Positions 27,601-39,600 of a DNA stretch of 64,000 nucleotides are shown one piece after another (position 1 is the stretch's first letter; each line of letters opens with the position of its first letter). The notes under the pieces were generated by a model that had not been told where the DNA came from, searched no databases, and saw nothing but the letters and a program-made list of their open reading frames with translations. Source of the stretch: Lagopus muta (lineage: Eukaryota; Chordata; Aves; Galliformes; Phasianidae). Location: assembly GCF_023343835.1 (NCBI RefSeq), contig NC_064472.1, positions 13,259,469 to 13,323,468 of the forward strand. Direction: 5' to 3'. Position numbers and translations under genes: made by a program.

Positions 27601-30600
27601 TGAGAGTGTGTGCCATACAGCCGCTGCCCACGACAGGTAGCCATGGCTGTGATCCAGTTACAGTATCATTTTGGAAAGCACCTGATTTTCAGTAGAAATT
27701 TGATATTCATGAACACTGGCAGGAGCTTCTGTTTTTATTGCTATATTTCTTGTCAGAGCAGACTGTGTTATCTTTGTGTCTGCAAGACGGGGCCAGACTT
27801 CCTGAAATGTGTGCTGTTCCAATTCCACAAGGTTGATATTTGAAAGCAGTTTTAGTATTTCTGACACAAGTTTGATGTGGTCATGAACAAATTAACGGCA
27901 TTTTCTCATGTCTAAATGCACTGTCATATATACGGCAACAGCTGGGCTTCCCAGATACTATTTGTGGACAGCTGACAGGCAGGATACCCTGAAAGCGCAT
28001 CAAGTTGATGCTGTGGTTCTTTTAGACTGCCATAATTAAATTCTGATGAAAGTGTTGAATATAATTACCATCTCAAGATTTCTTTATACTAATGGGAGTC
28101 AGCTTTTGAAAACTGAAGAAAGAAGGCAAAAGATGATGACAGAACTTCCCCCTGCCCGTTAAACTTTGTAAAGCAAATGTTTCCGCCATAGAGGAAAGTT
28201 CAGTGTACTCCAGAGTGTCACAGTCATGTGCCTGTCCTTGTGGATCAGCTTGGCTGTAAGCACTGCACTAAACCACTCATTTCAGAGCATAAGTCTTCCA
28301 GTGAACATCAAAAGCTGACGTAAAACCTCTATTAGTACAAAAAAAATTATATTTGAAAAGATTTTTTTTTTTTTTTTTTTTTTTTATAGCTTGACCTGAG
28401 CTCTGTTGGCTCAGACCCTACGAAACATTTCCTCAAAGGCAAAACCTGTTTTTGGATGCAAAACCTGTCTCTGATTAGATGGGAATGCTGAGCCTTCACT
28501 AAATGGTCCACAGGCACCAGAAAAGCTCTCTTGATAGTGCAGGGCCGACTGTGCTGGAGAGCAGCCCTGACATGCTCAGACACACCACATTGCCCCTAAC
28601 TTCCCACACACCACCGTTCATGCCTTGCTGAGGAACACAGCTGGCACAGATAGCAGCTTGATTAGATGGTTTAATGATTAAGATGAGCTGAATAGCAGGT
28701 GATGTGCGTGAAGCTGACTGCTGAGTTTTCAGTAGTGTGCTCTGGGCTCGTGGTAAGGACATTCAGATATCCTGTCCACAGGCCTGGGGGCCATCTTGGT
28801 AAGGCATGCAAGGCAGGAAGCTGCTAAAATCAGTAGGTGAGTGGAAGGCTATAGCAAATGGTATAAGGATGGTGGAGGAGTGTGGCAGGGCTACAATGAG
28901 TTGGGCAGGGGCATTTTGTGGGGGAGAGGAGCTTGACAGCTGGGAAGAGTGGGCAGCCCTTTGTCTCCCCTCACAAAGTTGTGCTCCCTCTGTTCCCCCC
29001 ATGCACCTCAGCAGAGCCTGGCCCTGCCCTGCCCCACCTCAATTCTGCCTCTCTGCATTATCCCTGCCCAGACCTAGAATGCCAGGGAAAGCCTTGCGAC
29101 TGGCTGGGACCAGCAAGGCTGGGACCTTGGCATGGCCACCCTTAGTAGTTACTGTGTCCTGGAAGCAGGAAAAGGAGAAGAGAAGAATCCTGAAGTGGGA
29201 GAAGAGAGTATTTGGTGGTAAGTGAGGAGTATACATGGTCAAGTGGGGAATTATCTGCTGGATTGGCTTCCTCCTCAGCAGATATGGTGGGATATGAGGG
29301 AGGAAGTAGCTTTCATACAGAAGAAGTTATTTCAGTTACCTCCCACATATACCCCAGTATAAATATTTTGGTGGGGAACTATTTGGCCTGGCTTTCCCCT
29401 CAGCATGCCCCCAGCTGCTGTTAGCAGCAGGAAGAAGAAGTGGAAAAGCAAGAGGAACAGACATCCTTAGCAAAACGCCTCTAACTTCCCTTTTTCCTCA
29501 ACATGTCCTTCCCCACCTCTGCCTGGGAAGAAAAAAAAAGTTCAAGAACATGCAAATCACTCACCAGCAGTTGTGCAAACTCTTTTGGAGGGAGAGAGAG
29601 ATGTCCCTGTGCTCCCCATGCCTTCACATGCAAACTTCTCGCCCTTTTCACGTGTTAAACACCTGCCAGCTCATTTGTTTTTAGTTTGGAGAAGCAAAAC
29701 AGAAACCCTTTCCTAAAAACATTCCAGCTCCAAAGCAAGGTCCTGCCCTCACTGTTAACCCTTCTGAGCTAAAGACTTGCAGCAGGTATCTGTGACTCTT
29801 TGGGTATTCACTTAGCTCATTTACCATGAGCTTTCGCAGGGCGGAGGATAGCAACGGGCCTTTACTCTACAAGATCTCTTCCTTAAACCTTCGAATAAAA
29901 TAACTGGGAACTGAACAATTTAGGCCTTGTCAATGTTATGTGATTTTTTTATTGTTGATTTTTTTTTTTTTTTTTCTCCTCTTCCTTGTCACTGAATTTA
30001 AAAACTTCAATATCAGGCACATTTGGTAGCAAGCGCCCATGCCATATTACTGGTAAGCAGCCTACTTTTGCTTTAAAAAGATATTTACTTAACAAAAAAA
30101 AAAAAAAGAAACGGTGCTCACAATTAATTTTGTAAAGTCAAGCAATCTCTGACAAACTCAAGACAAAAAAATATTTTAATAATATGCAACTGACATCAAT
30201 TCACACTATAGGTGATCTCAAGTAAATACTTGTAACATGTATGACTGAATTTGAAAACATATATAACAGAGAAAATGAAGGCTCAAGTTGAATTATTGGT
30301 TGCCATGATTCTTTCACCATTCTCCCTCTGCACTCTTTCATGAGTTTCTGTGATAATTAATATTATTTAGTATAACCAGAGAAACACAGAATTGTAGGGG
30401 TTGGAAGAGGCCTCCAGAGATCATCAAGTCCAACAAGCAAAGCAGGCTCCCTACAGCAGGCTGCATTGGTAGGTGTCCTGGTGAGTCACAGAATCATAGG
30501 GGTTGGAAGGGAGCTCCAGAGATCATCGAGTCCAACCCCCTGCCAAAGCAGGTTCCCTACAGCAGGTCGCACAGGTCGGCATCCAGGCAGGTCTGGAACA

Positions 30601-33600
30601 TCTCCAGAGAAGGAGACTCCACCACCTCCCTGGGCAGCCTGTTCCAGTGCTCCATCACCTCACTGTAAAGAAGTTCCTGCGCACATTTGTGCTGAACTTC
30701 CTATGCTGCAGTTTCTGGCCATTTCCCCTTGTCCTGTCTCCACGTACAGCTGAAATTTACCATTTACAATTTACAGCTCCATTACCTTCACTGTGAAGAA
30801 GTTCCTTCGTATATTTCTGTGGAACATCCTATGCTCAATTTTATGGCCTTTTTGCTTATTCTGTCCCCACAGACTGCTGAAAAGAGGTTGGCCATGTCCC
30901 TTTGATTCCCCTCACTTACAATACTTATAAATAAGATCCCCTCTCAATCTTCTTTTCTCAAGGCTGAACAGACCCAAGTCAGCCTTTCCTCACAGCCTTT
31001 CCTCATAGGAGAGATGCTCCAGGCCCTCTATCATCTTTGTGTCCCTCCTCTGGACTCTTTTCAGGAGATTCCTGTCTTTTCTGTACTGGGAGCCCAGAAC
31101 TGGTTACAGTACTTTAGATTAGGACTGAGCAGGGCAGAGTAGAGGGGGGTGGATCCCCTCCCTTGATCTGCTGGCCACACTCCTTTATAACGCACCCCAG
31201 GATCCCATTGGCCTTCTTGGATGCCAGGGCACACTACTGATTCATTGCCAACCTGCTGTCTACCAGGACACCTAGGTCCTTCTCTGCAGAGCTCCTCTCC
31301 AGCAGGTCATGTCCCAGTCTGTACTGATACTTGTGGTCATTCTTTCCCAGGTGCAAGACTGCAACCATTAACAATTTCAGAGTCTCTTCTCACAGTCTCA
31401 GATGCAAACCGTTTAATATATGCTATTTTACAACTGTTGTATTCTAAAACATGATGTGAGAAAGGACAAGTTAAAAAACTCGGTGCTTTGCAGTTTAATC
31501 TGAATTATATAATAGGAGTGTTATTTATGTTGCAGTGAAATCTTGGCCTATTTTGTCAAATCACCTTTTCATGGCAGTCACATGGCTAAAATGTGTTGGT
31601 TTTTTTTTTTTTGTTCTTTTTTTTTCTTCTGGTTGGTGTATCATTAACAGGTTTCAAGAAATAGATTGAAATCCTGTTGATTCACTGTTGACCTGGATAC
31701 AGAAGGTAAAACCTATTACTTCCAGTTTTAAGCTCCTTTACTTCTGCTTACATGGCAGGAGTAAGCCAAAGAAACAAGAACTCCAACAAGAACTATGCTG
31801 TAGAGCTCACTGAACACTATGTTCACCTGAGGGAGATACCATGTAACACCCATCTCTGATACCTATAACATTCTTCTTTTTTCACTAATACAGTACTTTG
31901 ATGTGGGGAGTATTTCAAAAATGTCAATGACGCTCTTACTCTTTTAATAACAAACTTCTCAGTGGTTGAGAAATGCACTCAGCAGGAACTAATTTTAGGT
32001 GGAACTAATTTTACTACTTCAAGTACCACAGATTGAGCATCAGATATTTTTGTCTGTCTCTTGGGAAATCCTTTCAATTTCTTGTTCTTTGTGTTGCGAA
32101 GCTTCTTGAAAAATAATGCTGATATTAGTATTTCCAGCTGACTCATGAATGTTGGAAATGGACAAGTGCTAAGTACTTTTAGAAGGAAAATATTGGTGAT
32201 AGGTGGATGGTTAGACTAGATGACCTAGGAGGTCTTTTCCAAGTTTGATGATTCTATGATTCTGTGACTCTATAGATTTGGCCCTTCAGTAGCACTTAAT
32301 GATGTTATAGATTCTGTGCTCTCGAGTTTATAAACTATGTGAACACATACAAGGCAATTGGTAAAAACAGACATATACTGTTAGCACTACATTAACTACT
32401 TTGAAATGAGATACAGAAGTGACTCAGCTTTGCCTGTAGTTGTTTCTGTTCAGAAGCTACCTCTTCCACACCTAAACTGCAGAATAATGTGCCTCCATAC
32501 AAGTAATTATTAGCGAGCTTATTACATGGCTGAACAGTGCCTTCAAATACGTAGCTATTACTCATCAGCTGACCAGCTGTAACTTTCTGGACTCTGCAGT
32601 TGGACTTTCAGATATCTGTTTCTCAGCCTGTTGTCTGAGCTCAGTTAGTGCAGTCAGACTGAGTGATGGCTGAGAGTGCAGGATCAAGGTCAAAGCACAG
32701 TAAAATATGACTAGAAACAGGATACAGCATCATGGTTTTCTATAGGTATTATGATATCATGATGGAACTGGGACAGTTGCTAAAGAAGAACTACAGTTCC
32801 CAAAATGCTGCAGTCCTTCCAGATGTAAGGACATCCCTTTTCTTCTCTGTATCACCAAGCAGCACTGTTAGGAGTTGTTCTCATTCCCATTTGTTTGATT
32901 TATTCCTCTTTATCCCTTTTATATTGCACTGTTCCACATTCCTTCATCATTTTTAGTACAGCAGTTTTCTTTCTATCTCAACTGAGCAACAACTCCTTAC
33001 TTCTCTTCTGGTTTCCCACAGGGGGGAGGGTGGGAAAAAGGGGGGTAGGCCTGTCACATGGCAAAGATTCAATCCATGACATACAGTTCAGATTCTTTTT
33101 TTGCAGAGTTGAACATGTTTTATAAGAAAGCAGACAATAGACTAGGATCCCTGTTTGTGTAAACTGTGACGTAGGAAGATGACAATCCAGGATCAGGGTT
33201 TGGGTTTATAGCAGGGAGCATGTATGACAGAAGTGTGAGGTTACTGCCACTGGGCAAAAAACAGTTTTAGATGTCAGTAAGTAGCCTTGCATGATTTCTT
33301 GCAGCATTCTACTTCTAAGTAATCATTTGTTTGCCACTCATGCTGTGCTTAGTTTGTGCAAATTCTCCTGTAAGTAAGCATTTTCACAGCATTAGTGGAA
33401 AATTCACAATAGAAAAACTGAACTTGTGCTGTTATGCTGTGTAGTCACTTTGGCTAGTAGTTCCTTCTGAGGAAATAAGAGTTTCTCAGTGTTGATGTAT
33501 GGCATGGGATACCACACAATTACACTTGTAAGCTCTTAAAAAGCTATGATGCTGTATATTGACCTCCACAATTTTTTGGTTACAGTTCATAAAGGTGAAG

Positions 33601-36600
33601 TTTCAATATAAAAAACAGTTCCTCACCCATATCCCTTCAAGTTTGCTGCTAAATACTGTTCTATATCATGTATCTTTGACAAGATGCAGATTGAAGATAT
33701 TCAAGAAAAGAAGAAGAAAGAGTGAGGCATGGGAAAACAGCTGCTTTTCAGTCTAGATTATTTTACTGTTTGAGGTTACATAACAGCATGTTTGTACCAA
33801 CAATGCAAAGAGACACAGGATTAGAATAACATTATGAGAGGAGTGACTGTATGAGAAGTTCCTTAAGCTGGTGCTGCAATGGAGGTGAAGGAGGGTTGGA
33901 TAACACTCTTCAAAAACATAACTTCAGGACAATTGTGCTGGTTAGAGAGGAATAAATAAAATACATACTGAAAATATTTTCTATGGCACATATGGGCAGA
34001 ACCCTTGTTCTCCTTCATTCTGTCAAGCCAATGCTCTATCACAATGTCTGCCAAATAAGCCTGTGATGGTTTTGATACTTTTCAAAATACTAGTCAAACC
34101 TCAATTTTTTTTTTTAATGTTTTTTTTTTTTTTTTTTGTAAGTGTGAAGTAGTGTGACCAACACACTTTATAAGATTGCCAGAAATGAAATTAGGCATTT
34201 GGAAAAATTTTAAATTCAAAATGTTGAAGTTTAATTAAAAATAAGAACAATCATTTATATTATTTCTTAGTCTAGTACAGTTCTTGACATCTATGTGACA
34301 CAGCCCAAATAACAATCCCATAATCAACATTTCAAAACATAAACTTACTTCAGGAATGTTTGCACAGGAATTCAAATCAAAGACGATCATAATTAAAAAT
34401 GAAAACTCAGTTTAATCTAAATAGTTTTAAAAACAAAGCTGCAACAAAAATCTGCGCATGAACTTCTGCCTAAGATTTACATAATACTAACATCCTTTCT
34501 ATGGCCAAGTCCTTTGGGCTTTCAGAAAGCTTTTTTTGATTACCAATGAACTTTGATCCTTGTAGATGGTAGCAGGTTGGTTACAAGGTTGGCTGGCTTC
34601 CAAGTGATTGATATAAGCCCCCCTCCACCCACCTCAGAAAAAAAAAAAAAGGAAAATTAGGTTCAGTAAGAGTGTCTTCCTTTGCTCCTTTGATAAAACA
34701 CAGAGAAGAACTGAGATGTATTTTCCATTCGCTGAAGTCCTTTTGGCTTTCAGCTTTGTAAAGAGTATGTATTCTGTCTGTATAAGAGTGCCAGTTGATA
34801 TATCCACATTTTATTAAAAAAAAAAAAAAAAGAATTCTTGCTTCTGGTCCTGCTCTTCTGTTTGTTTTTGTTTTTATTTGTTTGTATGTTTGTTTTTCCC
34901 CGAGGCTCTCCTCTCTGCTATCCTTGCACTGTCCCTTTTAATCTGTAGCTGGCACGTGCTAAGAAACTTGGGAGATGTGTTGGGTTGCATTTCCCCTCTT
35001 CCATTGTACACCTGCTCTGTGGCAAGACATATGTTACTTTTCAGCTGTCAGATGGCAGGGAACACTACTTCACACATCACTTTCTCTCTGCAGTTATTTT
35101 TCGTATTTTTTTTTTCCCGTGGTGTCACGCCGGGTGTTGCACAACAGTGACCTCTAATGGAGGAACCACTTTCATTGCAAATCATAGCTTCATAATTAAT
35201 TTAGGTAGAGAGGGTCATCTTGTGCAACTTTCTTCTCGGAACAGGGACAATGCTTACCAAATCGCTCAAAGCATTCCTTCACTGAATTTTGACTACCTGC
35301 AAAGATGTATGCTGCTGTCATGTAGATCTCTCCCAGCGTTTGACTTCTCTCAGTGGAAAAAAAGTCTCATTGGATTTTCTGCTTTTTTTGCAGCTTGTTT
35401 TCCATGCCCCTCATTTCCATTTCTACTTCCAATTTAATCTTATTAATTTAGTAATTTACTGTGTCTATTATTTGCATGCACTTGAGTCTACTGGCTACAG
35501 GATATGTGCAAATCACAGAATCATAGAATCACAAGGTTGGAAAGATCATCTAGTCCAGCTGTTCACCCATTACCATTGCTACTACAAGCTACTAAACCAT
35601 ATCTCGTAGCTCCTCATCCAGACGCCTCTTGAACACTGCCAGGGACACCAACTCCACCACCTCCCTGGGCAGCCATTCAAGTGCCTGGCCACTCTAAGAG
35701 AAAAAGTTCTTCCTTACGTCTAACCTAAACCTCCTCTGGCACAAATTGCAGCCATTTCCTCAAGAATGAGGAAAATCACAGAATTCACAGAATCACAGCA
35801 TTATAGGGGTTGGAAGGGACCTCCAAAGATCATCGTGTCCAACCCCCCTGCCAAAGCAGGTTCCCTACAGCAGGTCGCACAGGTAGGCATCCAGGCAGGT
35901 CTGGAACATCTCCAGAGAAGGAGACTCCACCACCTCCCTGGGCAGCCTGTTCCAGTGCTCCGTCACCTCACTGTAAAGAAGTTCTTGCGCACATTTGTGC
36001 AGAACTTCCTATGCTGCAGTTTCCGGCCATTTCCCCGTGTCCTGTCTCCACTCACCACTGAAAAGAGTCCGGCCTCGCCATTCTGCCCCCCACACCTCAG
36101 ATATTTATAGACCTGGATCAGGTCCCCTCTCAGTCTTCTTTTCTCAAGGCTGAACAGACCCAGTTCACTCAGCCTTTCCTCATAGGGGAGATGCTCCAGG
36201 CCCTTCACCATCTTTGTGGCCCTCTGCTGGACTCTTTCCAAGAGATCCCTGTCTTTTTTGTACTGGGGAGCCCAGAACTGGACGCAGTACTCCAGATGAG
36301 GCCTTACCAGGGCAGAGTAGAGGGGGAGGATCACCTCCCTCGACCTGCTGGCCACGCTCTTTTTAATGCACCCCAGTAAGCCATTGGCCCTCTTGGCCAC
36401 AAGGGCACACTGCTGGCTCATGTGCAATGAGAAAATGAGAAGTGGAAACCTAATTTGTCAGAGTCTATTTTACTTTTGCTGTCTCCTCGCAGTGACTACC
36501 ATCCATGATAAACAGGAGACTTTCTGCTCCAAGTACTGACGTGCTAGTGATAGGGCAAACAAAGTGTGGAAGAGGAGGGAAGAGACTTCTTGGTTCTGAG

Positions 36601-39600
36601 TAATGCCAGCTGCAAGCCTTGCTTTCCAGGATGCCAGGTACACTGCTGCACACACGACATATTGCTGCACATCAGATAGATTGCAGGCACATAATAATAT
36701 TTTCCATTTTTTCATTGTTTCCATTGCCATTTTTTTGCCGAGCTGTGGCTAGATCAAAAGGTAAGTCAGCTTGGCATCCATTAATGATGGGCTGTTTGAT
36801 TGCTCATTGATTGCACAGGATATACTTATTGTGGAGGGTAGATTAACTACTGACTGTAGAGAGGAGAAGAGTAACAGGAAGGAGAAAAGCATTAGTACAC
36901 AGATGATCCGCCACAGTTGCTCTTGTAGGCTGACCAAAAGAAATTTGACAGAAAGCTCATGTCATGAATGCAAAATATTCATATCAGTGGTAATCTAGTG
37001 TTAGAGTAACGAAAGAATTAGAGACTGAGGTCTCTAATCATCAGTTGCATGATATGTAGAGGGGACCCTCACTTTGAATGTCCAGCCCAGCATGGGCAGT
37101 CAAGGTGTCAAGAGGAGCTGTGTTTCAGTACCATCCACTTCCAAAGCAGCTCAAACTCCTTCATTTGCTGCCAATATTTCTTTTTCAGTTGGAGTACACA
37201 GGGCTTCAGATCCTCTGTTTCCCTGACTCCAAAACTCGAGAAGTTGATGTTGAGTCTCCCCTGGGGCTCTCTTCCACAGGCTCTATACGGGGCCATTCTC
37301 CTTGGCTGCAGCACAGAGCATGTTTTTTTATATTTTGTCATGCCTCGAGTGGCCCAAGGACTGATGCATGAGCTACCTCCTGTTTAACTTACTCAAAGAT
37401 TTGTTGTTGCTCAAAAATCCATGTGAAATTGTTCTTCATCTGTGTCACTTGATTTAAAGGATTTACAATCAGACTGTCAATAAGAATGCTCATTCTCCAA
37501 AACTCCCCCAAGTTTAATTTTTGCTACTTGGTGGAGACTTAGCAGTTTTGTTGATCACATCCTTTGGGATCTGATAATGCTCATCTTGCTGTTTTATTCC
37601 TAAAATGGATTTCTTGTGCAGGTACCTTGAATTTACTTTGTTTTAGAAGTTGCTTTCAGAGGGACTTGGACTGTTTTCTTTGCTTTCTCAAAACTTACTT
37701 CTGCTGTGGTGCCTCACATGATATATATATCTCAATGTATTACTCCTCATCAATGTTTTTTCTCCATAGCCAAGATACAGATCCCCAGGGAAGAAGAGAG
37801 ACTTCTTTGTTATTGCTGGAGTTGCCCAGACAACTCATCTACCATTTGTCCCTTTCTATTTTTTCAAGTCATTACTGCCAGTGAGTTGGTATGTGATAAT
37901 AGTGTGTGCCAAACAAACTTCCAGCATATAGTTCTTAGGAGTGCTTAGGAGTGCTGGATTTCAGTGCTGGGACCCTGAATTGCTGAATAATGTCTACTGT
38001 AACCACTTATAAATAGGAAGGGGTTTTTTGTTCTTTTTTTTTTTTTCCTGCCATCACTAACTGGCAATTTGTTTTGTGTGACAGAAATTTGGTCTCAAAG
38101 GGTTAAAATATTTTAACTATTCTGGGAGCAGATGAAATTCTTTCCAAAGTACATGCAATAGAAATATGACACAGAACTGTGAGTTATTTCAAGGTAAATT
38201 ATAGTACAGCTGTTTTCCAGAAATTAACTGTATGGAGATTTTTTTTATCAAAGCTCATATGAGCTGAATGACAGAATCTATTAGGAATTAAAGGAGAAGT
38301 TAGTAATGTTCCTGATGCAATGTGAATGCCTCCCAAATTGAGGTACCCAGAAAATGTGGGTTGATGTTTGTATTTGTATTTTGGATCTTGTTCTGAAATT
38401 CTAAAAGGAATCAGAGATTTCAGTTCAATGAACTTCAACGGGCCCTCCTTGCAACACAGCAACTCACTCTTTAACTGTAGTCCTAGCTCTGCCTGGATGT
38501 CATGATTAAGAAGATGCCAGCAATCTTCCACTTCTCTGGACAGTTTTTAACAGAAATTCTATTCTAACAATCAGTAAATCCAAATAGATTAACCAGTGTC
38601 CTTAGTCCTATCTGCGTTTATCTCATATCTCAAAAGTTCTTTTACTTCTTAACCTACAAATTACCAGTAGCACTACAGGAAGGCAGGGTTGTGTTGAGTG
38701 TTATTTTTCCAGCTTAGAAATCAACACAGCTAGTCTTGGCCTTAAGTCAAGGGAAAATGCAATCTTTTCCTTTGCATTCATCAGTTCCTATTTCACATGA
38801 GGCAACAACTACCAGCGGCTGTTGGTGTAGTTTTAGTATTTTTTCATAACTTTATTATGTCTGTACCTTTTGGTTTCGACTTGGTTCTGTTATGACAAAC
38901 AGAAATAAAATACTGAACCCTTTCTTGACCCTCATTTGATCTTGGGACCTAGATCTGCTCCTTCCACATCTTCCCTTCTGCATTTAAAGCAGAGTCGGCC
39001 TCAGCCAGATTATGCCAGTCTCAGTTCATTGACATTTTTGTAGGGATAAATTTGTTATCTCAACCAATTCGATCTCTGCCTTGTGTAAAACTGTCGGAAA
39101 ATGCACTTTCCCTCATTATCCCTCACTCTAAACTTTTCAATTATTTTGCTCTCCACTTTTTTTTTTTTTTTTTAAACTACTTCTTTTTTCTTTTCAGCTA
39201 ACCTATGTTGCTATAATACAGATTTCCACCCCTGCAGCATCAAATATTGTTATTTGCTTCCTTAGCGATGCTTCTGGGTTGCCTGTGATGCAGAGATAAA
39301 AACACTCCTTTTCCTATAGAGTATATAATACTGCTGGGGAAATCTAATAAGAATATAAATACATAGTTTGCATTTCTTTGAACTGCCAGTCATATTTCGA
39401 TCCAGATAAACTAATATGAAACTTAAAAAGAATTTGAAGAAAATGTAGAACTGTTACTGTTGCTTAACTTCAAACTGCATTTGGCAACAGCAGAAACCTT
39501 GTGTTCAATGTGTTTACATATTTACATGCTCCTTCTAAACAAGCTTTTTACAAAAGCAGCTATGCATTTGAGTTGTGCCAATAGAATAACTGTATTATAA

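Noticed and set aside
28806..29225. 139-codon plus-strand open frame
   Set aside because: Open on both strands because of local GC-rich composition. Low-complexity Pro/Ser/Trp content without homology I recognise.
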